Made by a program: the position numbers and the translations under genes. The notes under the pieces were generated by a model that did not search any database, was not told where the DNA came from, and was given only the letters and a program-made list of their open reading frames with translations. From contig QLIY01000783.1 of assembly GCA_003260075.1 (NCBI GenBank), positions 1 through 64,000 on the forward strand: a stretch of DNA of 64,000 nt. Direction: 5' to 3'. This DNA is from Phallusia mammillata (lineage: Eukaryota > Chordata > Ascidiacea > Phlebobranchia > Ascidiidae). This document shows, one piece after another, positions 46,061-60,498 of the stretch. How positions within the stretch are numbered: position 1 is the first letter of the stretch; each line of letters opens with the position of its first letter.

Positions 46061-48534
46061 TTATCCACTTGTGCCGCGTGATGGCGATAGAGGTGTTAGA
46101 CCAGCAAGTCGGAGAAGAGATCCTGCAGCGAGTTTGATCTCCTCATCCTCATCTTTCGATTCCTCGCTCATCAATCTCTTTCGCATCCGGGCGCTCCTCC
46201 TACTCGCAAGAACCATCTTCTTTTTCTTGTCATCCTTTAATCTCGGTGGCAACCGTCGTCCCGACGATCGGGTGTTATATTGTGAAGGCGAAGAACTGTC
46301 GCGGAACGTGATCCTTGGCCTATCCAGAATCTCCTGCCTATCACGTGATTTCATCGGCAGCGGTGATTGGATGATTTTTCGTTTACGCTGTACGCGTGAC
46401 ACTTTCGGCGAGTCCTTTCCGCTGTCGACGTCGCTGTTCTTCTGTTCCCGCTTTACTGCCACTTGGGGTTTCTTTGCTTTTTGAGACACAGCTTGCTTCT
46501 TATTTGAAGCTGCGAGCCGAACTTTAAGCTTGCGCTTGCTGGGCGACAATTTCTTTGATTTATTTTTCTTCGCGTCTTCTTTCGATGACCCACTTCGGTG
46601 CGATGACGATGAGCTAATCTTTCTTTTCTTTTCCGTTGATTTTCCCACATCTGAGCTGCGCTTGCGTTTTCGATCCTTCATCTTATAACTGCGCATACTG
46701 CTGAACCCGCTGTCGAACAACTTCTGGGAGGCCTCGTCTTCCTCCGTGACGTCGCCTTCCGTGACGTCATCGATGACTAATCCATGATCGGCCTCGTCAT
46801 CCGAAGAACCCCAGTCTCCCGTCTCAAACTCGTAAGCGGCGTCTGGTGCCGATTTGTCGCTTTCCGGTGAAGCGCATCGCTCCTCTCGCTCCTCCTGGGC
46901 GCTTCCGGAGGTGGTGGAGCTCGCGCAGGAGTAGTTGTGATCCTGGGATGTCCCGGTGATAACAACCTGCTCATCAGGAGGAAACTCGCCCTTGCCACTG
47001 TAGAAGAAAATCAAGTTTTCTTCTTGTTTGTAAGCTTAGCGTGGCTGCATGAATTCTACTAACTTACTAATGTTTGCCATGACAGCTGACTTTCGTACAA
47101 ACGAAAACAAAAAACTTGGTTGGTTTACAGTAATCGATATGCGACAATTGGAAAACAGTTTTTTTAATGCAGCCGTTTTAAAATCAGTATATTTACTTTG
47201 TAAGTAAAAAAGGTTATCATGCACCACGTTAGGGCCGCTTGGCGACTCAGCGTTTGGTCCAAATACACATATTCATAACGGCAGGCATTCACATATATGC
47301 ATATATATAAATGCATAACTGCAGGTGCATAAGTAGCGATGTGCACTTACAAAAATTGTGGGTCATAGGTACAATGAAAATTCAACCATGAGTATTCGAC
47401 TTACGATAACTTTTCTTTCCACTCCGGATCACGACAAATTTCGTCCTGCAGTTCTTTTAGTGTGTTGGTTATAGAATTACTGCGCTTCGGTGATTCTGTA
47501 ATAAACACATCAAATCATTTATGTTCGTGCTTAACCCAGAGTTTCTCAACCAGGGTTCCTGAGAATCACATGGTTTCAAACAATATCCTAAGGAGTCTAA
47601 ACCAAGGAGATAAGCTGCGCAAAGGCCTCCTGTGCCGAGCAATGCTATGTTATTGAATCACATAATTCAAAACAATTTGGCGTTTTTTAGCGATTGTTTA
47701 CGCACAATCCTTGAATTTTCTTCACTTTAGCTGTCCATATAAAATTATGAGATTAAAGCTTTTTTGCGCAGAGTTTACTTAAAACATGCAGTTTTTGTGA
47801 TTCCGCAAGGTTATGGCCAACCTTTAACAGGAATGTATACAAAGTTAACATGTCAATTGCATTATTTATACCCTGCTATAATCAAATTATGTACTGGCCA
47901 ATTTTCACGTATTATTTTGTTTTCGAATACTAATTTACTTGTTGGTAACGTTAACATGCAAGATATAAAACCAGCCGCACGGATGATATATAAGCAGAAA
48001 TCTAAAGAAACATCGAATATCATAGTTTGTCAATGTGAGGAAAACGTAAAATCCTAAACCACTACAGTTTGTGTGTAGGCTCAGCAACAGAACTGTCCAT
48101 CACTGTATTAAGCGAAAAGGGTTTCTGTTTACCTTTGTTATCCGCGTGCTTGATAAGGAGGTGCTCGAGACCCAACATTACCGCGCATTACACCTAACTC
48201 CGCAAGGTACTCACGTTAACTGACAGGAATTAATGCCACAAGTAGGTAATAATTGAAAGACTGAAATTTCGGTTTCTAGTTATAAACTACTGCGGGCAGT
48301 TTTTTCGGTTTGACTGCATGGCGAAGTTAAAGAAAGGATGGCCAATGGTTAAGTTGCCTTGGTTTGATACCGTGATTACTTACGTACCGTTACTGAACAC
48401 GGTTTTACCAATACGTGTATAATATTTAATTGTAAAGTAACATCATGGACAACCTGTAAACTTTTGTAAAACTTAGGAGGACAAAACTTACCGTTTCCAC
48501 GAAGGCCCATTAGGTTAAGAGCAGCCGAAGCCAT
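46061..48534 (-). CDS. Unrecognised acidic/basic, probably nuclear protein
   Basis: Exons in transcript order: 48534-48492, 47495-47405 and 46997-46061, phases consistent, 356 residues starting MASAALNLMGLRGNG. The start follows an acceptor (TTCATAG) by only 8 bases and has a good context (GACATGG). Residues about 20-45 form a short conserved-looking helix (TLKELQDEICRDPEWKEKL). A Ser/acid region follows (DWGSSDDEADHG, EGDVTEEDEASQ). Then comes a long Lys/Arg/Ser-rich region with several nuclear localisation candidates (KDRKRKR, KKRKIS) and SP motifs, and an ending with AAGSLLRLAGLTPLSP. No enzyme domain or zinc finger is visible. The last exon is richer in GC than its surroundings. I do not recognise the family; chromatin association is inference. 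Decayed copies of its 3' end lie at 34975-35200 and 41418-41545. Confidence 0.8.
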
Positions 48535-48542
48535 GTCGGGAT

Positions 48543-51500
48543 CTATGAATAAAAAACAACGGTAATAAATCAACTGAACGTGATGAAATCAAAGTTGTAC
48601 AGAAACGCAAAATGGGTTGTGTCCTAGACTAAAATGACTATTGGTAAATAACTAATATACGCGTTTAGAGTTTAGATTAATGAGAAACTTTTTGAAAAGA
48701 GCCTATGAAATCAAAAGTTTTTAAAAAAAATGCTACGATGCCACTCCAACACAACGTAAAAAAGGTGCCACACGAAAATCAACATTACATCATCAGGGAA
48801 CAAAAGAGTTGGGGAAATAAGGGAATTCACGTCTTACAAAACAGATTCGGCACAAAAGCAAATAGTACATACTGAGAGATAGATCGGAATGATATGTGTA
48901 CCCGGCAAGTTATCGTTGCTTTGAAATGTCCTAAAACCCATAAATTTTAGCTAAATATATGATTTACTTTGGTGTTTAGAGTGAAAAAAGTTTGGTCCGA
49001 AAGAAACCAGGCACCAAACATAAGTTTCAGGTCCTACGACAACACAAACAAACCGGTTACGGCAGACGTTTGGTGAAACCAGACACCGACAGCCTATGTA
49101 TTCCATTTTGTGTAATTAACAAAGCATCAAAAACAGTCGTCAAATCGCATTGTGACGTCATCATTGCCATTGTGTGCCGCCAAAAAGGGCGGGAAATTCG
49201 CCACGTGGGCTCGGCGTGAAATTGTGTGTCAAGTGGGATATATTTGGATTTGCAATTGGAACAAAGTTAATGATTTACCAGAATCTACAGGTATATGTGT
49301 AAGGCAGGATACCAATTTTGTAGACAAGCGAGCGCCAGCGATGCCCAAAATCTGCAATTTTTACCTTCAAACGTTTTGCTTTTTTTCATTACATTTTATG
49401 TGGATAGAGATAATGGTGCAAAGAGCTTTTGCAAACCAATAAAAAACGATTTATATTGTGTAGGCGCTTTTCACCGATGGTACGGTCCTGCACCAAACCC
49501 TTAGTTAAACAAAACTTTATAGCCGGTTAATTGAAAAGTTAAATCAAATACAAACGATCAAAGTAAGTACCTAAACGCCATAAAACCTGGGGCACTACAA
49601 TAACCTAATACAAACTGGGTGAACGGCCTAGATCAAACAAAGAGAAATGACGCCCCAGGATGGTAACAATTGCTTTTACACCTATTTCAGAAATCCGTGC
49701 ACATCACAATACGTTCATGACTCAGCAGTTTTTAAAAAATCTCAGAATTTACCACTTTCGTGGACTTTTAGGTAAATAGTCTTTAAAATTCTGTTATTTA
49801 ACGACATGTTTTTACGGAAAAACGTAAGGTCGGTGAGATTACCTTGACACCCCATGGCAATTAGGATAGACAACTGTCTGTAATGTAGGGGTGCAATAAA
49901 GTTTTTTCACATTAAAATCGGGTCCGGTACGTAAAAATCTATAAATAATTTACTCCCGATATTTGTCGACATAATTAAATCAAATTTTATAACGACACAT
50001 AAAATAATTTCAATGTAGTATAGGTGAAACTAATTTTAACCAAAGAGTCTGTGACAAACAATTACGTTACTTGTATTGTTTAAAAGATGCCAATCAACGC
50101 CGGAATTCGGGTGATTTTGCTGTTTTTGTACTTGGAAACGATAAACGTAACGCTCGGTTAGTTACATTGTTCGAAATCAGCCAACCCTTTCAGGAGCAGC
50201 GGTGGATCAGGCTTCCCGCCTAAATTAAAACTTCCCACACATTTCTTGCTTTGTATCGAGTTACAAGTCCCTGATGGGCGGAACAAAACGTAGCGATCGT
50301 GATAAAGCAACTTGAAGGCCTTTTCCAACTCAAACCACAGGACCATAAAATTTTTACCGTTTCAATTTAAGCAAAATTATTCAAAGTTTATTGAAAAGTA
50401 ATGTTTTTCAAATCTTGTCGAGAGATATGTCAAAGACATGCAATTTGCTACGTTTGAAAGAAGGGGACTGATATTCTAAAGCCCGTTGAGCCATAATAGC
50501 GTAAAGGCCCTTATAAATTGTCACGCCCAACCTAACAGTCAATATCCCAACAATCAAAAATCGCTCATTTGCGTGCAAATCCAAGTGGTTGATCGGATAG
50601 TTCGTGAGCTATTTGATGCGGAATCGCACAGTTTAAAGTGTCCGTTGGTATTCGTTTGGCTTTGGGTTCGAACGCTTGGTGTGATCTTAGGTATTTGGGG
50701 TTTATGACTGATAACGTCTTTAGTGTTGCGCGTTTGTTTTGGTGACGGCAGTCAAGCATGACCGGAGCTTAAATTGTTATTCGGTCACGTGAATATTCGG
50801 TGTGGAAAGGCGCCACAAACAAATTTCGATGTTAGGGAACAACACGTCGGTTATTGTTTTGTTTCTACAATATTTTTTAAAGTGACTTTTACTGTATGCG
50901 AACACAAAGCAGTGGTTCTTTAATGGTAGTTTGAAAGCCACAAAAGGCATTTCAATAATCTTAGCATGACGCCTGAGCAATTTTTGAATTACTTGAAAAT
51001 GTTGTTCTGGTCTTAAAAATTTTGCCGTTTTTATCCGATCACTTCTATCAAGACAAAAAATACACTATCGTTTGGTCAATTGCCTGGAATACATAGATTA
51101 ACGATTCATCATAGCTCCACCCAATACATTTTACAACCAGCAGACAAATAGGTCACGTGTGCAAATAGGGGATCACGTGACACTAGTGGAGTAGGTCAAT
51201 AAACGCTTTGTCCAGTTGTTCGGTGATTGCACCACACGCACAGACAACAACTAACAAAAAGAGCGGTGTAACTTTATGATCCCAAGGTCCAACAATATTG
51301 TGTTAAACAGAACAGGAACTTGATGAATGCGCATGAAACAACAACGCACAAAATGGAAAGTGCGGTTTTTCCTAGCAGCACGGGGATAAGCGTGGCAAGT
51401 GGTCATTGCGACTGGACCCAATAAACCGATTAAGAGAGCGTGACATTAGGAATGAGCTTTCGTCGGCTCGCAGCACAGCGGACAGGGTATGAGAGTGGAC

Positions 51501-52834
51501 TCGCTGTGAGGATTAGTGTGTCGCCAAGAGGTCAAATTCCAATCACGGCTTATGTAATTTCAAGTAAAGTTCTTGGTTACAATCCACACCACATATATAT
51601 TTTCATTAATACGTAAGAAGTATCGTGGTATAATGAAAAACCATTCCGGGCTCAAATCTTAGTTTGAAACTGTACGCCTCGCACAAACGATATCAAACCT
51701 TTGAACTTGACTTTATTAGTAATCCACAAAGAAGGTATGCTAACGAGAGGCTATGTTTAACTTAAGCTTTACAAGTGCAGAGTTGTACCTGACAAATATT
51801 GACCGACATTTGTAGATATGTTTCCTATGAGTGCGTGGGTTGCGTGTGTCCTATGTAACAGTCGTGTGCCAGTAAACAACCGTCCGGACAGGCTATTTTC
51901 CTGATGCGTTTGCGAATCAAGTGTTTTATTTATATTCAAAAATGTTTTTTAACTAGCATTCGTGACGAGTGCACTAAAAAGCGAAACATGTTCGAAAGGA
52001 AATGTACAACCTATGTTAACAAACTGCTAGAAACCACATCTCTAATGCAACTAACCACCGGGCCTGGTCTCATAAGCACTGCAAAACAAGGTTTCGATCG
52101 AACGTCAGGGTTGCTAGGCAACACCCTAGTCCCCAAGGACGCCAAATGTCGAAAGCGATGGTACGCAACATATGTCAGCATATTTCCACACTTGAATTGA
52201 ACAAAGCTAAGGCGAATGGCAACAAGTGTGTTGTTGTGGCGTGATTCGCTGTTTAAACACTATCTCTTCCGTTTTGTCCATATGTAAGTCAAGGTTGTTA
52301 ACGAACAAAAAAAAGACTTGGACTTTAAATTTTCTAGACTGCTTTTAATCAGTAATTTTAGGCGAAAAAATTTCATTTGGTACAGGGTACTATAACCATG
52401 ATAAAGGTCCTTTTTATTCTGAATTATTGACAATGAAACAACAGAAAGGTTTGCAAAAACAACATGAATTATGTTGCAAAAATAACTCTTTTTACCAAAC
52501 TCTTACCATTCTGTGCCATAAATAAAAAGTGCAGATGATTCATATACCATTTAAAACAAAGCAGGCCTATAGAATTTTTTTTCACAGCAATAATACAATT
52601 ATTATCCACTTTTGGTCACCAAGCCCTTACCCAGCATAGTAGCACTGGTAACACGACAACAAACAGATCAACATACCCTCACTTAAACCAATTGGAGGAC
52701 CTACTTAATTCCTATTCCATTGACCACCAAAACACACATGTCAAGCATGTATTACTACAAAATTTAATTTGATTAAAGGACTGATTGATGTACAGTAATT
52801 TTAAATCAGTATTTCGTTATAATTTAATAAATCA
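48543..52834. other. No gene seen
   Basis: About 4.3 kb without a supported exon. It may include a 5' UTR exon of the nuclear protein gene, which I cannot place. Short ORFs (49152-49442, 50486-50707, 51904-52200) have no recognisable similarity. A B-box-like GGTTCGAAC at 50665-50673 has no tRNA around it. Confidence 0.45.
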
Positions 52835-54965
52835 TTAAAAAACAAAACTGATTTTGCGCACATAATGTTGTTTTTCAGCAACATAATTGATCACCCCAAA
52901 ATGAAAAATCAATCTGCCATCATGCAAACATTGATCACATCGACTTATTGTGGATAAAGCACGTTTCAACAGCCGTGGGTCATGGTTAACTTCACATGTT
53001 ACAGGGGCTTCCGTAGTGTTAGGGGGTGTTGGCACACTGGTTACCATGGGTACAAAAATGCCCGCTTTGTCACACAACAAAACTATCATAAACCTACCTG
53101 CCCATAAGTTGCCACTTGGTGGAAAACTAGGACTCCATGAAGGTACACGACCAGTGTGGACTCTAAAAATTGATAAGATTTAGTGCTTGGGAATATATCA
53201 AACTTCTTCCAAAATTTACAGTTGTCCAATTGTTACTATTACACCAACTTGATAAACAAGTAAACAATAGTACCCTATTCGCTATATTATACCTATTGAT
53301 ATTTATGCTTCTTACCCTGGCAACAAGTTGGCAAGATTTGTCAGTGACAGGGGTTGCCCAATACCAGTTGGATGCAAATATGGGTAAAATGGGGTTCGTT
53401 TTAATGCTTGAACCAGATTTGGGCGATAGGCTGGGTCGATGCACCACAAAGAACCCTTTACTGTATCCTGAAACACAAGTACAAATTTCAGCCCATGGGT
53501 AAGCTATTGTGTAACAACGTTTTGAAACTAATCTCCGTGAATGCACACAATCATATGCTACAATAAAATAACAGGGTGAAGTAATCCTACTGAACTCAAA
53601 GATGTTTTTTTACATACAAAATGCAGTGATTCGGAAAATTGCAAAATGACATCACACAATTCTTTAGGACTTTACAAGAATATATCGTTTTTACACAGAA
53701 TATGCCACCAACAATATTTGCCAAAAATTGAACTTACTTTTCCTAAATCCTTGGTTTCAGCTTTTTTAAAACATCTGTTTAATGAAAGGTTATGTCTTAT
53801 GGAGTTTTTCCAACCAGACGGAGCAGTTCGGAAGTAAGGAAAATGTCGACAAACCCAGTTGTATATGTCCTAAAATGTTTTTAATTGCAGTGATTTAACT
53901 AGTTTATCTCACCCTTGTGGTTTCAAAATAAATACTGTAGTACATATTTAAACTAAATATTTATCACTACCTACCTTAACCGGTAACTTCTTTTCTTTAG
54001 AATCTTCTACTGCCATAAATATCAAACAACTAAATGAGTAGGGTGGTTTACTCATTGGATTGTACTCTGTTTGTACACTATTCCGTCCATTGTTATGAGT
54101 CTACAAGGAATAAAAACATTGAAATTTTAGACAGAAAGCATGCTGAATAAAATACATGTTCAGAATTCTATCTAACCTGTCTGTCAACTTTTGAAGTTGC
54201 AGTAAAAATGCCTTTGTTGTTTTCTTCTTCACTATCTGTATCATCACCGCTTAAACTGATGCCAGGGTCATCTGGGTTGCACTTTCTTATCGTCTTGAAA
54301 AGCTCCTTGTTATCACTACTTAGCCATGAGAGACTCCTTAAATCATTATCTACATCCTCATGGTGACTATTTAAAGTGTCCAGAGTGTTTGTTTTGGTGT
54401 CCACTTTGTTTTGAGTTTCCAATACACCAGACAGTCCAAGGTTTGACGAAACTGTTGACATGAATTTGTTTAAATCTCCATACTCTGTGGTTTCTTTGTT
54501 TTGATCTGGTTTACACAGGCTATTAGGTTGTGTTGGTGAGGTAGGTGTTGGGTTCAATGGAGAATTCTGCATGTCCAATATGTTGGTTGCTGGATTGTCA
54601 TTTGGGGCTTTTTGACTTGAAACAGTCATTCGAAATGTTGCTGGCTTATCAAGGCTGTTTTTATCTATCATAGGCTTTTTCTTTGATGATAAACACAACT
54701 TCATTGGAATAACAATTCGATTTCCAATTGTCTTGAAAACATCTGGCTTGCTAGCATTCTGATGGCTTTTCAAAACTTTGAACAGGTTTAGTTTGGAAGC
54801 AATGGGTACAACAGATTTTCCGATAGGTGACTTTTTACTGTCGCAACCATTTACAATTGTATTGCATACAACAAAGTTTTTTGTGCGTTGCGTAGCAGCA
54901 GGTATTGCAACTGTTCGTGGTTGTATTGCAGCAGACTCAGGCCTGCCTTTGTCAGGGGGCATCAT
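52835..54965 (-). CDS. FOXN2/3-type forkhead transcription factor
   Basis: Exons in transcript order: 54965-54177, 54100-53975, 53869-53738, 53467-53316, 53162-53098 and 53064-52835, all phases consistent, 497 residues (human FOXN3 is 490). DNA-binding forkhead domain from about residue 280 to 375: [30 protein letters not shown], helix 3 [18 protein letters not shown], then [20 protein letters not shown], closest to the FOXN2/FOXN3 group. Upstream, DLRSLSWL (about 208-215) corresponds to the conserved acidic/aromatic motif before the forkhead in these proteins. The start is preceded by an in-frame TAA six codons upstream, so it is secure. A 3' splice acceptor (GTTTCCAG) lies 27 bases before it. 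The final exon (ending [10 protein letters not shown]) is the least certain; it carries a CxxC and no known motif. The role is sequence-specific transcriptional regulation in the nucleus. Confidence 0.94.
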
Positions 54966-54992
54966 GTCGGATAGTTAAAGCAGTATCGTGCC

Positions 54993-57900
54993 CTGGAAAC
55001 AACACAAATTTTAATTTACTACAAAAATTGCTTACAATAACAAATACTCTGTTTGAACACAGCAGACCATATTATTTTGCTTGCAATAAGTAATAGAGTA
55101 AAATGTGCTGTGAGTAAAAACGTGGTGCTGTATCACTCTTCAAACAAAAGGTAAACCAGTAAACAAAAGGCTTTCAATGTACTATAATACAATCCGCAGA
55201 GGAGGCCACAAACCAGGTAATGTCCAGTATCCAAACGCCACAGTTTATAAAAACCAATGCAAATAAAATAAAGCGCTCCTGTTTCCTGCTAAGGACGAAA
55301 TTCGCGCCAAAGTGCTAAACAAATAACCTTGCGGTTCTGTGCCCTGTTCTATTCCGTTGAATCTGATGTTAAAAATCAAAGACCGAACGTAGTTTGCATC
55401 GATTTTAGCATGTAAATGGCAACTCGACGTTCTCTTCGTCGATAATAGTGTGATTTGAAACAGGCCAGGCCTTCAGGCAATGTCACTCGACCTCTTTGCC
55501 TCTCTCTCTCTTGCTGTAAGTTACCGACGCAAAACACGACCAGTATTCACAGCCTTGATTTTGTTACTCTTAGGGCCTTATGTGTGTTCTTTTAACTGTG
55601 GTCTCAATGTTACCCACAAATGATTTTCACCATTTCCCAACGAGGGTCAAGACACATAACACGCAAAAATTCAAGACGAACTAACGACACAACCTAACAT
55701 CGTTTTGTATCATACGATTTTATAATACTTGAAACAACTTATGTTTTAAAGAAAATAACTTGCATGCGTCTGTGCAAATATGTTTAACTCGGGCATAACA
55801 CAGCAACCGCTTGACACATAACGTGAAAGAAAAGCTGCAACAGACTCATGCATGCGTGCATCGCGTTTCCAAATACAACACAATGTCGCTAACTCGTGTC
55901 GCCAAGCACACACACACACGCGCGTACAGTTAAACTGCCACCAACGATTAACACTGATTGAAAGCGGATAAAACGCGCACCATGCTAATGCACGACCCCG
56001 TCGCTATAGCAACCAGGAAGAAACCCGATCATGCGAGTTTCCTGCCCCGAGCCACGTCATTGCTGGTCGCTATGAGCAACAGCGAAGCAGCTTTAGGCGA
56101 CGCTTTACAAAGTTTTGGGCAGAAGAGACGTAAACGAATTAGGTTTGGTATTGGCCTATACTTTCGATACTTTTAGGCAAATATATATTATACGTAATGT
56201 TACCATTCATACAAATTGAAGCATAAATATATCAATAATTTCGTTTCAGATACCATATTACCGCATCTAGCAACAAGAAAATATCCTAATTATTATGCCA
56301 AAACCAAATACCAAACGAATAATACGACTCTTGAAACTTCAATTTGTCACTATACTTGTTTCACTTACTGGCTTAAAAGAAACTTTCTAAACTGTAGCGT
56401 CCAACTTTAAACCTGGTTATTGTCAATTTAAACTGTCTAGTACCTAACAAGCTAACACCTCATAATGTTGAAATCGAAAAAGAAGTAAGAAAAAGTATGG
56501 ACGCCGGCGCTAGACTTAAAACGCGTTAAAACTGACGACGCGCAAGTAGAGAGGAAAAGTTTCGTTGAATAATTGGCGGCTATAGCCTCTGGCTTCATCC
56601 ATTTACCTTAAAACAACCGACTACGTCAAAGGACTGAAACTTCTTCGAGCTTGAAGGCGCCATGCACCAGTGCGTTTCAATCCCTAGGGCGACGCAAGAA
56701 GCGAGATGAGATTTCACAGCAAGAGCTGAGCGACAACGCATTCTGGTCAATTTTTATGCTCTAAGATTTAAAAGAGAGGCTTCGTTGCAAGATACCAACT
56801 TTAGACACTGACAAAAAATACACTGGACCCATTGAAATTAAGTAAAGAACTTTTTCCACACATCGCTGTTGAAAACCGACTCACATACTGTCCTTAAAAA
56901 CAATCACTATCATAAACACTGGTATAAACTTCCAATACAACATTCAATTTAAACACACATATATCAAAGACGCACAGGGCCAAACAGCTGAAAGGAAATA
57001 ATACTTTAACTGAGCTAAAATGCTATTGTTACTCGTTTGTTTCACAGACGTGTCACTTTTCACAAGTCATGCGTTGTTCTAACTTCTAACTCTAACAACT
57101 CACTCAGATTCCAAAAATCAAAGGCGGGCATGAGGTGCAAGAACCCGTAAAACGCCAATCATGCAGTGGCGAAGAGAGATAATAGACCCCCGTCGCGTCC
57201 GCAATGTATCAAATATGGCTGATTAAGACGCAGCTTACAGTCAGTAAACAGTGCCCGTCATGGCGTGTGAAAGACTCCATGTGGGGTCTTTGTGCGTTGG
57301 ATGATCTGGGAAGTATAATATTGGAGTCTTTGTGGCTCGACGCGTGCCAATACACAGTCGCTACAAAATCCAACATATCTGAGATGGAAAATAGTATTAA
57401 TTTTTCACCTTTTAAAGATCAAAAAGCAAGAAAAACTGTTGAGAATCTAAACAATCTACTACTTGTTTATTTAAGGTAACCGCAAAAACATCTGTGGTTA
57501 ACATATAGGTTGTGATTGTACTTGCGTATGCGCTATGTACACAAGTACTGAGCTGGTACGACTGCTTCGGACATTGCAGGCGAAACGAAACAACCCAAAC
57601 CGAAACCTAATTTTAATAATTAATGTCCGACCAAAGCAGTCGAAGCGGTAACCATAACAACCTAGGTTAAATCACCTGCAGAAGCACGCTAGGTGTTTAA
57701 CTTGGAAAGATTCCACCTATTGGCGAAGTTATATCTTCCTTACACAACTTTTTGTACAGTAATTTATTTGAAACAGATAAACAAAGTACTGTTTAATTAC
57801 TAAAAACGTGTTTCTAACAAAAAGTCCGAAAATGGCTAGAACACAAACCACACAACCAGTTGTGGTTGATGCACAACTGTCAACACACGACAGATACTAA

Positions 57901-60498
57901 AACTGTTCCCTCTAGCCCTAGCTGGCAAAGTCAGTGCACATTCAATCGATACCGCAATACGCTCGACTGTCGCAAAACAATGCATGCAGGTTGACGTCAC
58001 ACGTCGCTATGGATACCGGCGCTTGTCAGCGTGACTACAGTGCAGCCATTTCCTGTCCGTGAGTGTGACGTGCAAGACACCGCAAAAGGAATAATGGTAG
58101 CGTATATATTACGCGCGGGGAAGATGTTTACATCAGTTATGAATTGGAATGCTGCTTGGTCGCTTGAATGTTATAAAACCGTATCAAAGCACCCTTATGC
58201 AACGTCGCCGCGCGTCAAAGTAGAAGGCCCTAAAACTGTCACGTAATTGTTACTTAGTTTTGCCCATGGCTATATGTGCCTTGTACTTATGTGTAACGTT
58301 AAATGTTTCCAACTTGTTAGTGTTAGAAAGTTCAAACTAAAATTTAGTTGTTTTTAAGATGAAAACGTTTGTTGGCATCAAATTTTCTTTTTCTGCTGGA
58401 AAAACTTCAGTTACAATATATAGAAGTAATTTAACACAAAACATTATCAAGCAGCTATCAATGTTTTTTCTTAGCAAATCATCAGCAAGCTGAGCACAAC
58501 AATTTATCAACCTTGAGATGCACTAGGTGTTCCAGCAAGTATTACTGTGTAATTAAGTGGGGGCAGAGATAAAGGTTTGACCTTTCCACCTTGCTGTGTG
58601 ATAAGAGATTGCTGATGATTGGTACAAAGAACCCTGTTTCATGATACACACGAATTTTTGTTGACACAACAACACAAACTTTGCTTAAGCGCATAGGAAA
58701 ACAGCAAAGTCTGCTTTTGGTACATCAATTGCATTGCACAACATCTGCTAACTATATGACCTAATGTCAACAAATAGGTGCATATTACCAAACTGTAAAC
58801 AAATCAGGATAATGTGCCAACAAAGGCACACTTATAGTATAAACTAATGACTACATTACACAATCGCAGTATATATATTTTTTACATCAATTTACGTGTC
58901 ACATTGATGTACTTTGACAAACAAGTTTACTACTACATGATAAAAGTCATCACAAATTAAATATTGTATGCAATCCATCAAGAATAAACCTCAGAATTTA
59001 TTCGAGCAATTATGATCACTAAATTTAATTAAACATTAAAAATACACGAAAGTAGAAATGTGAACAAAGGTTTGTCAACTTAAACTTATTATTACTCTTG
59101 ATAATTTAACTTCTAAATAATAGTAGATGCCTAAATGTAAAGAGCAGCGAGCAACACACTAGTGGTGGATTTGTATAGAATTGAACACTATTCCCAACAC
59201 TTTAGAAATCATAATTAAATTAATACACCAACAAACTTTCTTTTTTAAACTTCACATTTTTTATTGAATATGACAAACAACTTTACATTACCAAGGTGCA
59301 CACAGGCATTGTAAATCATTTTTTAGATGAATTCTCATTCCACTAACTATAGTTTATCAGATCATATTCATTGCATGCTTTTTTGTTGAGATATACGGAA
59401 GTTGGCACCGTGTATTTTGTGTTAACTTACTTTTACAGTAACACAAAAGTTTTTGTACTTAACATACATGTATCAGCACAACAAAAAAATGGTTGGTCAA
59501 AAAATACCTCCTGTTGTTAAATACATTGTGTCAATGGTGTTTGAAATTGATAAGCCCGCCAAAAGTTTACAGTTAAAAGTAAAACTGGAAATGTGTTGCC
59601 TAATATTTTTTGATGTGTGGTGTGTAGGTTTCACCCACTAAATATTTTAAGTTCTTTTAAAATAATATTGCAACAACCCACCATAAAGGTATCTTAGGAA
59701 GATGTTCCTCAATTTTATCGATAAGCCTCAACCACACTCCAAATACATACCGTAACAAATATTCTTTAACACAGTTTTTTAGTTTACAATTTATAAAATA
59801 GTTTTTGTAATATTGTGCCTGCATAACATAAGATAAATACTATACTACACCATACACTGATTTTCAGTGACTTGAAAGATATCGAAAATAAAATAATGCA
59901 CACAAATGTGTACATAAGATAACGACACATTTACTCACATTTGTCATCTAATTAATACTGTTTTTTTAATACTGAATTGCACATCACTTGGTTTTGAACA
60001 TAAAAACTATTACCTACACGTAAAACGAACCAAAAAAACAATTTCACGTGGTCTCTTGGAATAGTTCGCGTGACTAGGCAACCACGAACGCGATAAATTA
60101 CGTCATTTACAATGGATGCACGAACCGTTAAGTTTCGGATGGTAACCGCTAATTGTAATATTTCTGGAGTTTTAGCATGGAATTCTAAAAAAATCTATGG
60201 TTTTAGCATACAGTATTATGAGTAATCTGTGGTTTTAGCTTAGGCGAATGTTGGAATTAAAATCAAGTAATAAAACATCAGTAAGTTCCAAGACTGTGGG
60301 CAAATAAAATTTTAACCAAACTTTAAAACGTTAAAACCCAAAACAGCCTACAAATTCTATCCAAAAAAATTATAACAACTGAGGTGAAAAAAGCCGGAAC
60401 TATACATTCTGGTAAGAAGTCTAGTGTACGTCTCACCGCAAAAGTAGGCTAGTTACAAATAACAAACATATTGAAGCATCGTCACTGTACATATTTAT
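54993..60498. other. No secure gene; promoter side of FOXN2/3 and long non-coding stretch
   Basis: CpG dinucleotides are denser at about 55300-56150, consistent with a promoter region for the FOXN gene. A short ORF starting MSNSEAALGDALQSFGQ (about 56076) has no partner exon I can support. ORFs at 57204-57479 and 58031-58246 have no recognisable similarity. Nothing else is seen. Confidence 0.4.

Noticed and set aside
46071-46484. Plus-strand ORF of 137 codons
   Set aside because: It is opposite the last exon of the nuclear protein gene, whose splice phases and composition support the minus strand.
50665-50673. tRNA gene, from a B-box-like GGTTCGAAC
   Set aside because: No A box at the right distance, no cloverleaf and no acceptor stem pairing were found around it.
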